Below are positions 9,041 through 17,878 of a stretch of 64,000 bases of DNA, in pieces. Origin of the DNA: Microbacterium dauci (GTDB lineage Bacteria; Actinomycetota; Actinomycetes; Actinomycetales; Microbacteriaceae); the NCBI RefSeq assembly GCF_030065535.1, contig NZ_JASJND010000002.1, positions 124,001 through 188,000 on the forward strand. The letters run 5' to 3'. The notes under the pieces were generated by a model. It was not told the DNA's origin. It saw nothing but the letters and a program-made list of their open reading frames with translations, and ran no database searches. The first letter of the stretch is position 1, and each line of letters opens with the position of its first letter. A program made the position numbers and the translations under genes.

Positions 9041-9910
9041 ATGGCCGTCGTTACCATTCGCCAGCTGCTCGACAGCGGCGTCCACTTCGGACACCAGACC
9101 CGCCGGTGGAACCCGAAGGTCAAGCGCTTCATCCTCACCGAGCGCAGCGGCATCCACATCATCGACCTGCAGCAGTCGCTCGGGTACATCGACAAGGCGT
9201 ACGAGTACGTCCGTGAGACGGTCGCCCACGGTGGCACCATCCTCTTCGTCGGCACCAAGAAGCAGGCGCAGGAGATCATCGCCGAGCAGGCGACCCGCGT
9301 CGGCCAGCCGTTCGTGAACCAGCGCTGGCTCGGTGGCCTCCTCACCAACTTCTCGACGGTCAGCAAGCGCCTCGCCCGCATGAAGGAGCTCGAGGAGCTC
9401 GACTTCGAGAACCCGGCAGAGAGCGGCTTCACCAAGAAGGAGCTCCTCCTCAAGAAGCGTGAGCTCGACAAGCTGCACAAGTCGCTCGGTGGTATCCGCA
9501 ATCTGCAGAAGACCCCGTCGGCCATCTGGGTCGTCGACGCCAAGCGCGAGCACCTCGCCATCGACGAGGCCAAGAAGCTCGGCATCCCCGTGATCGGCAT
9601 CCTCGACACGAACGCCGACCCGGACGAGTTCCAGTTCCCGATCCCGGGCAACGACGACGCGATCCGCTCGGTCAGCCTGCTGACGCGCATCATCGCCGAC
9701 GCTGCCGCCGAGGGCCTCATCCAGCGCCACCAGCCGTCCGACGAGTCGGCCGACGCCGAGCCCCTCGCTGACTGGGAGCGCGAGCTTCTCGAGTCGACCA
9801 CCACCACTGAGGCCGAGGCGCCCGCAGCCGAGACCGAGGCTCCGGCTGAGGCCGCTGAGACCGAGGCCGCTGAGACCGAGGCTCCGGCCGAGGCCAAGAC
9901 CGCAGAGTAA
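9041..9910 (+). CDS. rpsB: 30S ribosomal protein S2
   Basis: S2 joins the small subunit late in assembly and is needed for S1 or mRNA interaction. The 289-residue product begins [19 protein letters not shown] and contains [16 protein letters not shown] and WLGGLLTNF. The C-terminal 45 or so residues form a low-complexity Glu/Ala/Thr/Pro tail with repeated TEAPAE units, absent from E. coli S2 but seen in actinobacteria. The ATG is placed seven bases after an AGGAG site. Confidence 0.98.
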   Translation: MAVVTIRQLLDSGVHFGHQTRRWNPKVKRFILTERSGIHIIDLQQSLGYIDKAYEYVRETVAHGGTILFVGTKKQAQEIIAEQATRVGQPFVNQRWLGGLLTNFSTVSKRLARMKELEELDFENPAESGFTKKELLLKKRELDKLHKSLGGIRNLQKTPSAIWVVDAKREHLAIDEAKKLGIPVIGILDTNADPDEFQFPIPGNDDAIRSVSLLTRIIADAAAEGLIQRHQPSDESADAEPLADWERELLESTTTTEAEAPAAETEAPAEAAETEAAETEAPAEAKTAE

Positions 9911-9917
9911 TCTTCCG

Positions 9918-9944
9918 GCGGCCGCCCCCATCAGGGGCGGCCGC
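9918..9944 (+). terminator. Perfect hairpin between rpsB and tsf
   Basis: GCGGCCGCCCC (9918-9928) and GGGGCGGCCGC (9934-9944) form an 11-bp perfect GC stem with a 5-nt loop and no T run. It may be a partial terminator, a processing site or an mRNA-stabilising element separating S2 from EF-Ts expression. Confidence 0.5.
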
Positions 9945-9984
9945 ACTCGGATACGAACCATCCACAACTGAGGAGCCGCCACCC

Positions 9985-10812
9985 ATGGCAAACTTCACCA
10001 TCGCGGACATCAAGGCCCTGCGCGAGCAGCTCGGCACGGGCATGGTCGACACCAAGAAGGCGCTCGAGGAAGCCGACGGCGACCTCGAGAAGGCCGTCGA
10101 GATCCTCCGCCTCAAGGGCGCGAAGGGCAACGCGAAGCGTGCCGACCGCTCCACGAGCGAGGGCCTCGTCGCCGCGCACGAGTCCGCCGGCGCCGTGACG
10201 CTCATCGAGCTGAACACCGAAACCGACTTCGTCGCGAAGAACGACCGCTTCATCGCGCTCTCCGAGAAGGTGCTCGCTGCCGCCGCCGCGGCATCCGCCG
10301 ACTCGGCCGAGGCAGCGCTCGCAGCCGACGCCGACGGCAAGACCGTCGCCGACCTCATCAACGACGAGGCCGCGATCATCGGCGAGAAGGTCGAACTGCG
10401 CCGCGTGCGCACACTCACCGGCGACGCGTTCCAGGTCTACCTGCACAAGACGAGCAAGGACCTGCCCCCGCAGGTCGGCGTCGTCGTCGCCTACTCGGGT
10501 GACGACGCCGAGACCGCTCGTTCGATCGCGCAGCACATCTCGTTCGCGAACCCGACGTTCCTCTCGCGCGACGAGGTCCCCGAGGCTGACGTCGAGAAGG
10601 AGCGCGAGATCGTCACCGAGATCTCCCGCAACGAGGGCAAGCCCGAGGCTGCGCTCCCGAAGATCGTCGAGGGCCGCGTGAACGCGTTCTTCAAGCAGGT
10701 CGCTCTGCTCGACCAGGACTACGCGAAGGACAACAAGCTGTCCGTCGCGAAGGTCGCTGACGACGCAGGCATCACCATCACCGGCTTCGCCCGCTTCAAG
10801 GTCGGCGCGTAA
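9985..10812 (+). CDS. tsf: Elongation factor Ts
   Basis: EF-Ts exchanges GDP for GTP on EF-Tu. The 275-residue product begins with the UBA-like domain ([27 protein letters not shown]), then the dimerisation core with [16 protein letters not shown], and ends with the [19 protein letters not shown] helix region. AGGAG sits upstream of the ATG. rpsB-tsf is the near-universal order. Confidence 0.98.
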   Translation: MANFTIADIKALREQLGTGMVDTKKALEEADGDLEKAVEILRLKGAKGNAKRADRSTSEGLVAAHESAGAVTLIELNTETDFVAKNDRFIALSEKVLAAAAAASADSAEAALAADADGKTVADLINDEAAIIGEKVELRRVRTLTGDAFQVYLHKTSKDLPPQVGVVVAYSGDDAETARSIAQHISFANPTFLSRDEVPEADVEKEREIVTEISRNEGKPEAALPKIVEGRVNAFFKQVALLDQDYAKDNKLSVAKVADDAGITITGFARFKVGA

Positions 10813-10815
10813 GCA

Positions 10816-10856
10816 TCACGGAAGGGGTTCGCATCACATGATGCGAACCCCTTTTC
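10816..10856 (+). terminator. Strong rho-independent terminator after tsf
   Basis: A 15-bp perfect inverted repeat (10822-10836 with 10839-10853) has only two unpaired central bases and is followed by TTTT (10852-10855). The outer CACGG/CCGTG can extend the stem with a small bulge. The inner arms contain GCATC/GATGC. It should largely separate tsf from pyrH. Confidence 0.85.
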
Positions 10857-10868
10857 CGTGCCGTTCGA

Positions 10869-10874
10869 TAGTCT
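10869..10874 (+). promoter_or_regulatory. Candidate pyrH -10 element TAGTCT
   Basis: TAGTCT directly follows the tsf terminator and would start transcription near 10881, leaving room for the AGAGGA ribosome-binding site before pyrH. No convincing -35 is seen. Confidence 0.4.
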
Positions 10875-10897
10875 TCATCAGACGAGAGGATCCCCGA

Positions 10898-11617
10898 GTG
10901 ACCGATGAGCACACCGGACGCCGCCGCGTCCTCCTGAAACTGTCCGGCGAAGCGTTCGGAGCCGGCGCGCTCGGGGTCAACCCCGACGTCGTCAGTCAGA
11001 TCGCGCAGGAGATCGCGGCAGCGGTCGATCGCGTCGAGATCGCGGTCGTCGTCGGCGGCGGGAACTTCTTCCGTGGCGCCGAGCTGAGCCAACGCGGTAT
11101 GGACCGCGGCCGTGCAGATTACATGGGCATGCTCGGCACCGTCATGAACGCGCTCGCGCTCCAGGACTTCCTCGAGCAGGCCGGCGCCGCGACGCGCGTG
11201 CAGTCGGCCATCTCCATGACGCAGGTCGCAGAGCCCTACATCCCGCGCCGTGCGCAGCGTCACCTCGAGAAGGGGCGCGTCGTCATCTTCGGTGCCGGTG
11301 CCGGCCTTCCGTATTTCTCGACCGACACGGTCGCCGCACAGCGCGCCCTCGAGATCGGTGCCGTCGAGGTGCTCGTCGCCAAGAACGGTGTCGACGGTGT
11401 CTACACGGCCGACCCCAAGAAGGACGCCACTGCCGAGAAGCTCGACACGATCACCTACCGGGACGCGCTGCAGCGCGGACTGAAGGTCGTCGATTCGACG
11501 GCCTTCAGCCTCTGCATGGACAACGGCATGGACATGCGCGTGTTCGGCATGGAGCCTGGTGGCAACGTCACCCGCGCGCTGCTCGGCGAATCGATCGGCA
11601 CGCTCGTCCGCGTCTGA
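10898..11617 (+). CDS. pyrH: UMP kinase
   Basis: PyrH phosphorylates UMP to UDP in pyrimidine nucleotide synthesis. The 239-residue amino-acid-kinase-fold product contains [23 protein letters not shown], and [14 protein letters not shown]. The GTG at 10898 is chosen over an upstream ATG at 10838 because AGGA lies seven bases before it, and the longer frame would run through the tsf terminator. pyrH-frr order is typical. Confidence 0.97.
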   Translation: MTDEHTGRRRVLLKLSGEAFGAGALGVNPDVVSQIAQEIAAAVDRVEIAVVVGGGNFFRGAELSQRGMDRGRADYMGMLGTVMNALALQDFLEQAGAATRVQSAISMTQVAEPYIPRRAQRHLEKGRVVIFGAGAGLPYFSTDTVAAQRALEIGAVEVLVAKNGVDGVYTADPKKDATAEKLDTITYRDALQRGLKVVDSTAFSLCMDNGMDMRVFGMEPGGNVTRALLGESIGTLVRV

Positions 11618-11638
11618 GGACCCGACACCGCGGCCGAC

Positions 11639-11644
11639 TAGACT
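11639..11644 (+). promoter_or_regulatory. frr -10 element TAGACT
   Basis: TAGACT lies in the pyrH-frr gap. Transcription would begin about 24 bases before the frr start, enough for its GGAG ribosome-binding site, so frr can be made independently of pyrH. Confidence 0.5.
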
Positions 11645-11674
11645 TGGCCGGACGTATCAACGAATGGAGTGACC

Positions 11675-12229
11675 GTGATCGCCGACATCCTGGCCGACAC
11701 GAAGAGCCGCATGGACCGTGCCGTGGAGGCCGCCAAGGAGGACTTCTCGACCGTCCGTACCGGGCGCGCGAACCCGCAGCTCTTTCAGAAGGTGATGGTC
11801 GAGTACTACGGCACCCCGACGCCGCTCGCACAGCTCGCATCGCTCAACGCGGTCGAGGCGCGGACCCTCGTCGTCACGCCGTATGACAAGTCCGCACTGC
11901 GCGGGATCGAGCAGGCGATCCGTGACATGCCGAACCTCGGCGCGAACCCGACCAACGACGGCAACCTCATCCGCATCACAATGCCCGAGCTCACGGCAGA
12001 ACGCCGCAAGGAGTACGTGAAGCTCGTGAAGTCCAAGGGCGAAGATGCGAAGGTGCACGTCCGCGGCATCCGTCGCAAGTCCAAGGACGAGCTCGACGCG
12101 CTGAAGGGCGAGGTCAGCGACGACGATCTCGCACGTGCCGAGAAGGAGCTCGACGGCATCACGAAGACGCACGTCGACCTCATCGACGAGGCGCTGAAGC
12201 GCAAAGAGGCCGAGCTCCTCGAGGTCTGA
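11675..12229 (+). CDS. frr: Ribosome recycling factor
   Basis: RRF, with EF-G, splits post-termination ribosomes. The 184-residue product has the expected three-helix-bundle sequence: [22 protein letters not shown] near the N-terminus, [16 protein letters not shown], and a charged C-terminal helix. The GTG at 11675 is preferred to the GTG at 11669 because GGAG (11666-11669) is five bases from the former and overlaps the latter, and 184 residues is the usual length. Confidence 0.97.
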   Translation: MIADILADTKSRMDRAVEAAKEDFSTVRTGRANPQLFQKVMVEYYGTPTPLAQLASLNAVEARTLVVTPYDKSALRGIEQAIRDMPNLGANPTNDGNLIRITMPELTAERRKEYVKLVKSKGEDAKVHVRGIRRKSKDELDALKGEVSDDDLARAEKELDGITKTHVDLIDEALKRKEAELLEV

Positions 12230-12237
12230 CGACATCC

Positions 12238-13263
12238 ATGAGCGATGAAGGATCGGGCTCCGCCCCGCCACACGAGGAGTCGATTCGACGCGCCGCCTCG
12301 CGTCGCGGGGTGCCGACCGACTCATCCGCGTTGTCCGCGCACGTCCGGGCGGCTCGGAGCGAATTCGAACAGCAGATAGAGCGCGCGCGCATCGAGTTCG
12401 AAGAGGCGAACGAGCGGATCAACGCGCGTTCCGGCCGGAACCTGCTCATGGCGATTCTCATCGGCGTCGCCATCGGCGTCGTTGTGCTGGGCACACTCCT
12501 CTTCGTGAAGTGGGCGTTCCTGGCGTTCGCGGTACCGCTGTGCCTTCTCGGCATCTTCGAGTTCTCGCGTGCGCTGCACGCGGCGGACCGGCGCATCGAC
12601 ATCGGGCCGCAGTTGTTCGCCGGCGCAGTGATCATGGCCGCGGCCTTCGCCGGCTTCCTGACCCACTGGCTGGTGACGTTCACCGCCGTGATGCTCGTGG
12701 TCATCTGGCGGCTCGTCGCGCAGATGGCCGCACGGGACGGCCGTCGCTACGGCGATGTCGTTTCCGATGCCCTCCTGAGCGGCTTCGTGCCGCTCTACGT
12801 GGCCTTCCACGGCAGCCTGACGCTCGTGATCCTGCGTCAGGACCACGGCGAGTACTGGTTGCTCGCAGTCATCGCGGTGGCCGTGTCGGTGGACACCGGT
12901 GCATATGCCAGCGGTGTCGCGTTCGGACGGCATCCGATGGCCCCGCGCGTGAGCCCGAACAAGACGTGGGAGGGCTTCGCAGGTGCTGCGCTCGCGAGCG
13001 TCATCGCGGGTGTCCTGCTCGGTGTCTTCATGCTCCAGATCCCGATCTGGGCCGGTGTCGTGTTCGGTCTCGCGATCCTCGTCTCTGCCACCGTCGGCGA
13101 CCTCGGGGAGTCGCTCATCAAGCGCGACCTCGGGATCAAAGACATGAGTTCGTTCCTTCCCGGCCACGGCGGCGTCCTCGACCGCCTCGATTCGATCCTC
13201 CCGTCCATGGTTCCGGGCCTCGCCCTGTTCTTTCTCCTTTCCCCGTTGAGCACCCTCGCATGA
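12238..13263 (+). CDS. cdsA: Phosphatidate cytidylyltransferase
   Basis: CdsA makes CDP-diacylglycerol from phosphatidic acid and CTP, the precursor of phosphatidylglycerol, cardiolipin and phosphatidylinositol. The 341-residue product has a 65-residue hydrophilic, partly coiled-coil N-terminal extension, about eight membrane segments, and the family signature SATVGDLGESLIKRDLGIKD followed by LPGHGGVLDRLDS. The position after frr is the common frr-cdsA order. The stop overlaps the next start by four bases. Confidence 0.95.
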   Translation: MSDEGSGSAPPHEESIRRAASRRGVPTDSSALSAHVRAARSEFEQQIERARIEFEEANERINARSGRNLLMAILIGVAIGVVVLGTLLFVKWAFLAFAVPLCLLGIFEFSRALHAADRRIDIGPQLFAGAVIMAAAFAGFLTHWLVTFTAVMLVVIWRLVAQMAARDGRRYGDVVSDALLSGFVPLYVAFHGSLTLVILRQDHGEYWLLAVIAVAVSVDTGAYASGVAFGRHPMAPRVSPNKTWEGFAGAALASVIAGVLLGVFMLQIPIWAGVVFGLAILVSATVGDLGESLIKRDLGIKDMSSFLPGHGGVLDRLDSILPSMVPGLALFFLLSPLSTLA

Positions 13264-13817
13264 CCGACACCACCACACCGTCCGGCTTCCCGACCGTCAC
13301 CGGCCGCCGCAAAGGCTACGACCCGGTCGCCGTGGACGAGTTCCTTGCTGCGGCGCGCGCCGCCTTCGAAGCCGATGCGCCCGAGGTCACGGCTGCGAAC
13401 GTCCGCGCCGCCGGGTTCCGGTTGGTCAGAGACGGTTACGACACCGCCGCCGTCGACGCCGCACTCGGTCGGATCGAGGACGCGTTCGCGCGACGGGAGC
13501 GGGCGGAAGCCCTCTCGAAGCGCGGTGCACGTGCGTGGGTCGGTGCGTCGCGCACGCTCGCGCAAGAGGTGCTGGACCGCCTCTCCCGGCCGTCACGTCA
13601 CAAGTTCGCGCGCGTCCCGTTCCTCCGGTTCGGGTACCGCGTCGATGAAGTGGACATCGTTGCGCGGAGGATCGCGCGCTATCTCGAGTCGGGCGAAGGG
13701 TTGTCGGTGGAGCAGGTGCGGACGGTCGCGTTCCGGATGCAGCTGGGCGGTTACGACGAGACGCAGGTTGACGCGGTCCTCGATGCCGTCGTCGACGTGA
13801 TGCTCTCCGTCGGGTGA
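13260..13817 (+). CDS. DivIVA-domain repeat protein
   Basis: The 185-residue protein has four copies of a G-Y-D/R-x3-V-D motif: GYDPVAVDEFL, GYDTAAVDAAL, GYRVDEVDIVA and GYDETQVDAVL, in two pairs separated by a basic linker. Each pair resembles the N-terminal membrane-binding module of DivIVA/Wag31, but the long coiled coil of real DivIVA is missing. It is soluble, with no signal peptide. Overlap with cdsA suggests co-translation and a link to the membrane or to polar growth; the exact role is unknown. Confidence 0.8.
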   Translation: MTDTTTPSGFPTVTGRRKGYDPVAVDEFLAAARAAFEADAPEVTAANVRAAGFRLVRDGYDTAAVDAALGRIEDAFARRERAEALSKRGARAWVGASRTLAQEVLDRLSRPSRHKFARVPFLRFGYRVDEVDIVARRIARYLESGEGLSVEQVRTVAFRMQLGGYDETQVDAVLDAVVDVMLSVG

Positions 13818-13850
13818 CCGCCTCGCTGGTCGCGGCGATGTCCGGCGCAG

Positions 13851-13856
13851 TAGGAT
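13851..13856 (+). promoter_or_regulatory. -10 element TAGGAT before the transglycosylase-like gene
   Basis: TAGGAT lies ten bases before the GTG at 13867, so the transcript would have only about three or four leader bases. There is no ribosome-binding site. Confidence 0.45.
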
Positions 13857-13866
13857 CGGTTCCACT

Positions 13867-14580
13867 GTGACTGCCGGTACCGATGTGAGACGACGCACCG
13901 GAGACGTCGCCCGAGCGGGAGCGACCGTCTCCCGTCACTCGGCGCCGCCGGCGCAACGATGGTCGCGCCGTCGAGGTGTCTTGAGCGTGTTCGCCGCCGT
14001 GGCGTGCGCAGGATTCATCGGCGCCTACGTCGTACCACTTACGTCCGTGGCGGCCCCCGCCGAGGCGGCACAGCTCGATCCCACCTCGCTGTACGCGTCG
14101 GCGATCGCGGATGCGCAGATCTACAACGCTGGTGATACCGCGGTCGTCGCGCTCGAGCGTGACAGCGACTACAGCGTGTATGTCACGCCATCCCCGACAC
14201 CCACCCCGCCGCCCGTGTCGACGACCAAGACGACGGGGAGCGCGTCGACCTGGGCGCCGCCGTTCGTGACGCCCGATCCGGGCACCGCTCAGGGGATCGC
14301 CTACGACATGGTCACCGCGCGAGGCTGGGGCGACGATGAGTTCGCGTGCCTCGTCGCGTTGTGGAAGAAGGAATCGGGCTGGCGGGTGAACGCCTACAAC
14401 GCGTCGAGCGGCGCGTACGGCATCCCGCAGTCGATGCCGGGCAACAAGATGGCGTCGGTGGGCGCTGATTGGGAGACGAACCCCGCGACGCAGATCACGT
14501 GGGGTCTCGGGTACATTTCGGGGCGGTACGGCACGCCGTGCGGGGCCTGGTCGAAGTCGCAGCGCTCCGGCTGGTACTGA
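13867..14580 (+). CDS. Exported lytic transglycosylase-like / Rpf-related protein
   Basis: The 237-residue product has a basic N-terminus, a membrane or signal segment (about residues 37-62), a Ser/Thr/Pro-rich linker (TPSPTPTPPPVSTT) and a C-terminal lysozyme-like domain of about 95 residues with the likely catalytic Glu in WKKESGWRVNAYN and the SGAYGIPQSMPG motif. Such domains cleave peptidoglycan glycan strands; some are resuscitation-promoting factors. It lacks LysM or G5 domains. The GTG start is supported by the nearby -10 but has no ribosome-binding site. Confidence 0.82.
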   Translation: MTAGTDVRRRTGDVARAGATVSRHSAPPAQRWSRRRGVLSVFAAVACAGFIGAYVVPLTSVAAPAEAAQLDPTSLYASAIADAQIYNAGDTAVVALERDSDYSVYVTPSPTPTPPPVSTTKTTGSASTWAPPFVTPDPGTAQGIAYDMVTARGWGDDEFACLVALWKKESGWRVNAYNASSGAYGIPQSMPGNKMASVGADWETNPATQITWGLGYISGRYGTPCGAWSKSQRSGWY

Positions 14581-14582
14581 CG

Positions 14583-14864
14583 ATGCCCCGATCGAACCGA
14601 CGTCGACCGTCCGGTCCCGACAAATCGTTCGAGCGTCTGCTCAGCGGTTGGAAGCGTTCGGAGCGGCGCCGGGGGAGCGAGTGGACGGTGCAGCCGCTCT
14701 CCGCGGCGCAGGCGCGGAAGTCGTACACGTGCCCCGGTTGCGGTCGGGTGATCGAGGTCGGCGTCGCGCATGTCGTCGTGTGGCGCGCCGATGGTGTGCT
14801 GGGGGATGCCGCGGATCTCGCAGCCCGCAGGCACTGGCACACCGCGTGCTGGCGGATCGCCTGA
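14583..14864 (+). CDS. Small protein with Cys/His zinc-site motif
   Basis: The 93-residue, Arg-rich product carries CPGC near residue 55 and HWHTAC near the C-terminus, spaced like a treble-clef or ribbon zinc site. Basic residues before it suggest nucleic-acid binding. The ATG at 14583 follows the previous stop by two bases. Similar actinobacterial proteins are often labelled ATP/GTP-binding without support; I see no P-loop. Function unknown. Confidence 0.72.
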   Translation: MPRSNRRRPSGPDKSFERLLSGWKRSERRRGSEWTVQPLSAAQARKSYTCPGCGRVIEVGVAHVVVWRADGVLGDAADLAARRHWHTACWRIA

Positions 14865-14865
14865 G

Positions 14866-15939
14866 TCAGAGCTCGTTCTGCCGGGGTATGACGACCTGGC
14901 GGTAGATGATCAGAACGCTCGCTGCGACCGGGATCGCGATGAGCGCGCCGAGCAGGCCGAGCAGCGACCCTCCGGCGAGTGCGGCGATCACGACGACCGC
15001 GCCCGGCACCGAGACGGCTCGACTCATGATCTTCGGCGAGACGAAGTACGCCTCGACCTGCATGTAGACGAGGTACCAGATCAGCGCGACGAGGGCCGTC
15101 AACGGCGACGCGAGCCCGAGGCACGCCAGCACGATGATCGTGGATCCCGTCAGCGTGCCGACGAGTGGGATCAGTGAGAAGAAGAAGGCGACCACCGCGA
15201 GCACAGCAGGGAACGGTGCGCCGATGATCGTGAGAAAGATCGCGCTCAGGATGCCGTTGATCGCACCGAGCGAGACCTGGCCCATGACGTAGTAGCCGAC
15301 GGATGCCGTGATCTGATCGGAGAGATCGATGAACTGCTCACGCTTCGACGCGGGGACGAGCTGGTACACCGACCGTTTGAGCGAGTGCATCGACGCGGTG
15401 AAGTAGATCGTGAGGATGGTCACGATGATCGAGCCCGTGACGAACGCGGCGATGCCTGCGCCCACCGAGATCAGGCCGGTTCCGATCCCAGCGCCGATCT
15501 CGGCGAAGTTGAGCGACGTCCACCAGTCGTTGACGTAGCCCAGGACCAGGTCGACCCGAAGGTAGGGGAACGTCTGCGCGAGCCAGTCCTGCCCCACTGT
15601 CACCGGATTCCAGTCGCCGTCGATCGCACTCTGCACGAGCTTCTGGATCTGGGTGATCAACTCGGCGATCTGCCCCGTGAGAATGGGCACCACCATCAGC
15701 ACCAGTCCTGCGCCGATACCCGCGAGCAACGCGAAGGTGATCAGCAGCGCCGCCCAGCGGGGCAGTCCGCGGCGTTCGAACCAAGAGACAACCGGATCCA
15801 GTCCGAGCGCAAGGAAGAGTGCGGTACCGATGTAGAGCAGCACCGTCGAGAGCGTCTGCACGCCCGTGATGAGCAGAATGCCCACGCCGACGCCGAGCGT
15901 GGCCACGAGTGCAGTGCGGAACGGATGCTGGATCTTCAC
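14866..15939 (-). CDS. AI-2E family (PerM/TqsA-like) membrane transporter
   Basis: The 357-residue product has about eight membrane segments in the AI-2E family pattern: two N-terminal hairpins, a central amphipathic and soluble region (residues about 100-150), and the conserved region with GINGILSAIFLTIIGAPFP and SLIPLVGTLTGS. Family members include the E. coli AI-2 exporter TqsA, PerM, and Na+/H+ antiporters, so the substrate cannot be inferred. The GTG at 15939 is chosen because GGAAGG lies five bases upstream; the frame extends further but is shadow sequence. Confidence 0.88.
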   Translation of the reverse strand: MKIQHPFRTALVATLGVGVGILLITGVQTLSTVLLYIGTALFLALGLDPVVSWFERRGLPRWAALLITFALLAGIGAGLVLMVVPILTGQIAELITQIQKLVQSAIDGDWNPVTVGQDWLAQTFPYLRVDLVLGYVNDWWTSLNFAEIGAGIGTGLISVGAGIAAFVTGSIIVTILTIYFTASMHSLKRSVYQLVPASKREQFIDLSDQITASVGYYVMGQVSLGAINGILSAIFLTIIGAPFPAVLAVVAFFFSLIPLVGTLTGSTIIVLACLGLASPLTALVALIWYLVYMQVEAYFVSPKIMSRAVSVPGAVVVIAALAGGSLLGLLGALIAIPVAASVLIIYRQVVIPRQNEL

Positions 15940-15969
15940 GGGGAACCTTCCGGGGGGAGCCTGGCTCTC

Positions 15970-15975
15970 ACCATA
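15970..15975 (-). promoter_or_regulatory. Candidate -10 TATGGT for the AI-2E permease
   Basis: On the minus strand TATGGT gives a start site near 15963 and a leader of about 24 bases that includes the GGAAGG ribosome-binding site. Confidence 0.4.
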
Positions 15976-16102
15976 GTCACCGACGCGACCCGCGGCCGGG
16001 AGGCGTGCCCTCTCACGGGATTGCCAGGACGTTTCGCTAGGCTGAAACGTCGATCCGCGGCAGATCCGAGCCGCATCGAAGGGTGAGAAGGGGTATCGAC
16101 TC

Positions 16103-17878
16103 GTGCGATTCGTGTGGGCCATCACCGCGTTCGTGCTGGCGACGCTGATGATCGGCGCCGGGATCGCGCAGCGAACCGTTCTGCAGGCGCCTGCGACGGA
16201 AAGTGCGACCCTCACGATCGAGGGCACTGCGCCGTACGTGCTCGTCGACGGCGAGGTGTTCTCGAGCCGTTCCGGTGCGCAACGGTTGAAGGTCGACGGC
16301 GACGGTGACGGCGTCTTCGCCTCGTACGGGCGCACGTCCGATCTGCAGCAATGGCTCGCCGCCACGGACTATGCGCACGTCACGCTCGACCCGACTGGCG
16401 CGCCGACGACCGATGTCATCACGGCGAGTGCGGAGCCCGAAGGCGACCCCGTCGCAACGCCGGTCGGGTCCGATCTCTGGCTCGACGAGTACAGCGGTGA
16501 GCGGTCGCTCACCGCCACCCTCCAACTGCCGTCCGAGATGAGTGTGCTGTTGGCGTCCGACGGTACGGCGCCGGCGCCGAGCCACTTCTCGATCTCGTGG
16601 CCAACAACCAGCTCGACGCCCTGGGCTGGTCCGCTCATCGTCGGTGGTGGCATCGTGCTTCTCGCAGGGGTCGTGCTGTACATCCTCGGCCTGCGGCACG
16701 TGCGGCGCTCGCGTGGCCCACGTCGCAAGGGGCTGCCGATGGCTGTGACAGAGCCCATCGACCTGGCGCTCGAGCAGGGGAAGAAGGGTGTCGTCTCGGC
16801 GACCCCGGGCCGACGGTTCGGTCGAGGTCGCCGTGCGGCCGTGGTGGCACCGGCCCTGCTCGTCGTCGGTGCACTCTCGACCGCGTGTACGCCGTCCGCG
16901 TGGCCTGATCTCGCTCCCACGGGGACGCCGACGCCGAGTGAGTCCGTGATCGTGCCCGAAGGTCAGGGGTCGCCGGTCGTCACCGAGTCGCAGGCGAAGC
17001 GGATCCTCGGCCGAATCGCCGAGCAGGTGGCCGCGGCCGATGAGGCCGCCGACACGAAACTTGCAGCGCGTCGGCTCGCGGGTCCCGCGCTCAACGAGCG
17101 ACGCACCAACTACGTTCTGCAGAAGGAGCTCGACGACCAGGAGCCCCTCGCAGCGATCCCGACCGCGCCGATCACCGCGTTCCTGCCCGAGGCGCAAGAC
17201 GCGTGGCCGCGGATGTTCCTCGCCGTCGTCGAGGGCGAGGACGGCGCCGCGACCGTGATGACGGTCCGGCAGGAAGACCCGTGGTCCGATTACAAGCTCA
17301 CATACCTCTCGAGCCTGCGCGCAGACGCCAGCATGAACCTCGCGGCGTCGCACGTCGGCGCGGTCGCGGTCGCGCCGGATTCGCCGTTCCTGGTGATGCA
17401 GCCTGGTGAGGTGGCTGCGTCCTACGCGGACGTGCTGAACAAGGGCGACGACAGCGAGTACGCAGCGATGTTCGACGAGGAGTCTGATCCGTTCCGGGCG
17501 CAAGTGGCCGAGAACCGAGCCACCCTCCTGAAGAACTTCAACCGAACCGGCGAGGAGACGGGCAAGGTGTCGTTCCGTGCTCGCGCCGGCGACACCGACC
17601 CGCTGTCGCTCCTGACCCTCGACAGTGGCGCGATCGTCGCGGTGACAGTCGTCGAGCACGAGACCGTCGTCCCGACCGACGACGATGCCGTCATCAAGCT
17701 CGGGAAGAATGTCGTCGCCAAGGCGTTGTCGGGTGTGACGCAATCCAAGACCGGATTCACGACGCGGTATGCCGACCAGCTCTACTTCTTCGTTCCCGCG
17801 CAGGGCTCGAACGAGCAGATTCAGCTGATCGCCTCGCGTTCCAATGTCCTCGACACGAAGGTGGTTGACGAAGAATGA
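16103..17878 (+). CDS. Envelope protein with internal lipobox-like segment, unknown function
   Basis: The 591-residue product has an N-terminal membrane segment (about 5-22), an extracytoplasmic domain, a second membrane segment (about 175-195) followed by a strongly basic stretch, then a third hydrophobic segment ending in VVGALSTAC at about residue 260, followed by a Pro/Ser/Thr linker and a second soluble domain of about 300 residues. It looks like a small bitopic protein joined to a lipoprotein. I do not recognise an enzyme motif. GTG start with AGAAGGGG upstream; the stop overlaps the thioredoxin gene by four bases. Confidence 0.75.
   Translation: MRFVWAITAFVLATLMIGAGIAQRTVLQAPATESATLTIEGTAPYVLVDGEVFSSRSGAQRLKVDGDGDGVFASYGRTSDLQQWLAATDYAHVTLDPTGAPTTDVITASAEPEGDPVATPVGSDLWLDEYSGERSLTATLQLPSEMSVLLASDGTAPAPSHFSISWPTTSSTPWAGPLIVGGGIVLLAGVVLYILGLRHVRRSRGPRRKGLPMAVTEPIDLALEQGKKGVVSATPGRRFGRGRRAAVVAPALLVVGALSTACTPSAWPDLAPTGTPTPSESVIVPEGQGSPVVTESQAKRILGRIAEQVAAADEAADTKLAARRLAGPALNERRTNYVLQKELDDQEPLAAIPTAPITAFLPEAQDAWPRMFLAVVEGEDGAATVMTVRQEDPWSDYKLTYLSSLRADASMNLAASHVGAVAVAPDSPFLVMQPGEVAASYADVLNKGDDSEYAAMFDEESDPFRAQVAENRATLLKNFNRTGEETGKVSFRARAGDTDPLSLLTLDSGAIVAVTVVEHETVVPTDDDAVIKLGKNVVAKALSGVTQSKTGFTTRYADQLYFFVPAQGSNEQIQLIASRSNVLDTKVVDEE

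Noticed and set aside
14866..15939. Quorum-sensing AI-2 exporter
   Set aside because: The family name AI-2E covers many transporters, including antiporters; there is no luxS or lsr gene nearby.
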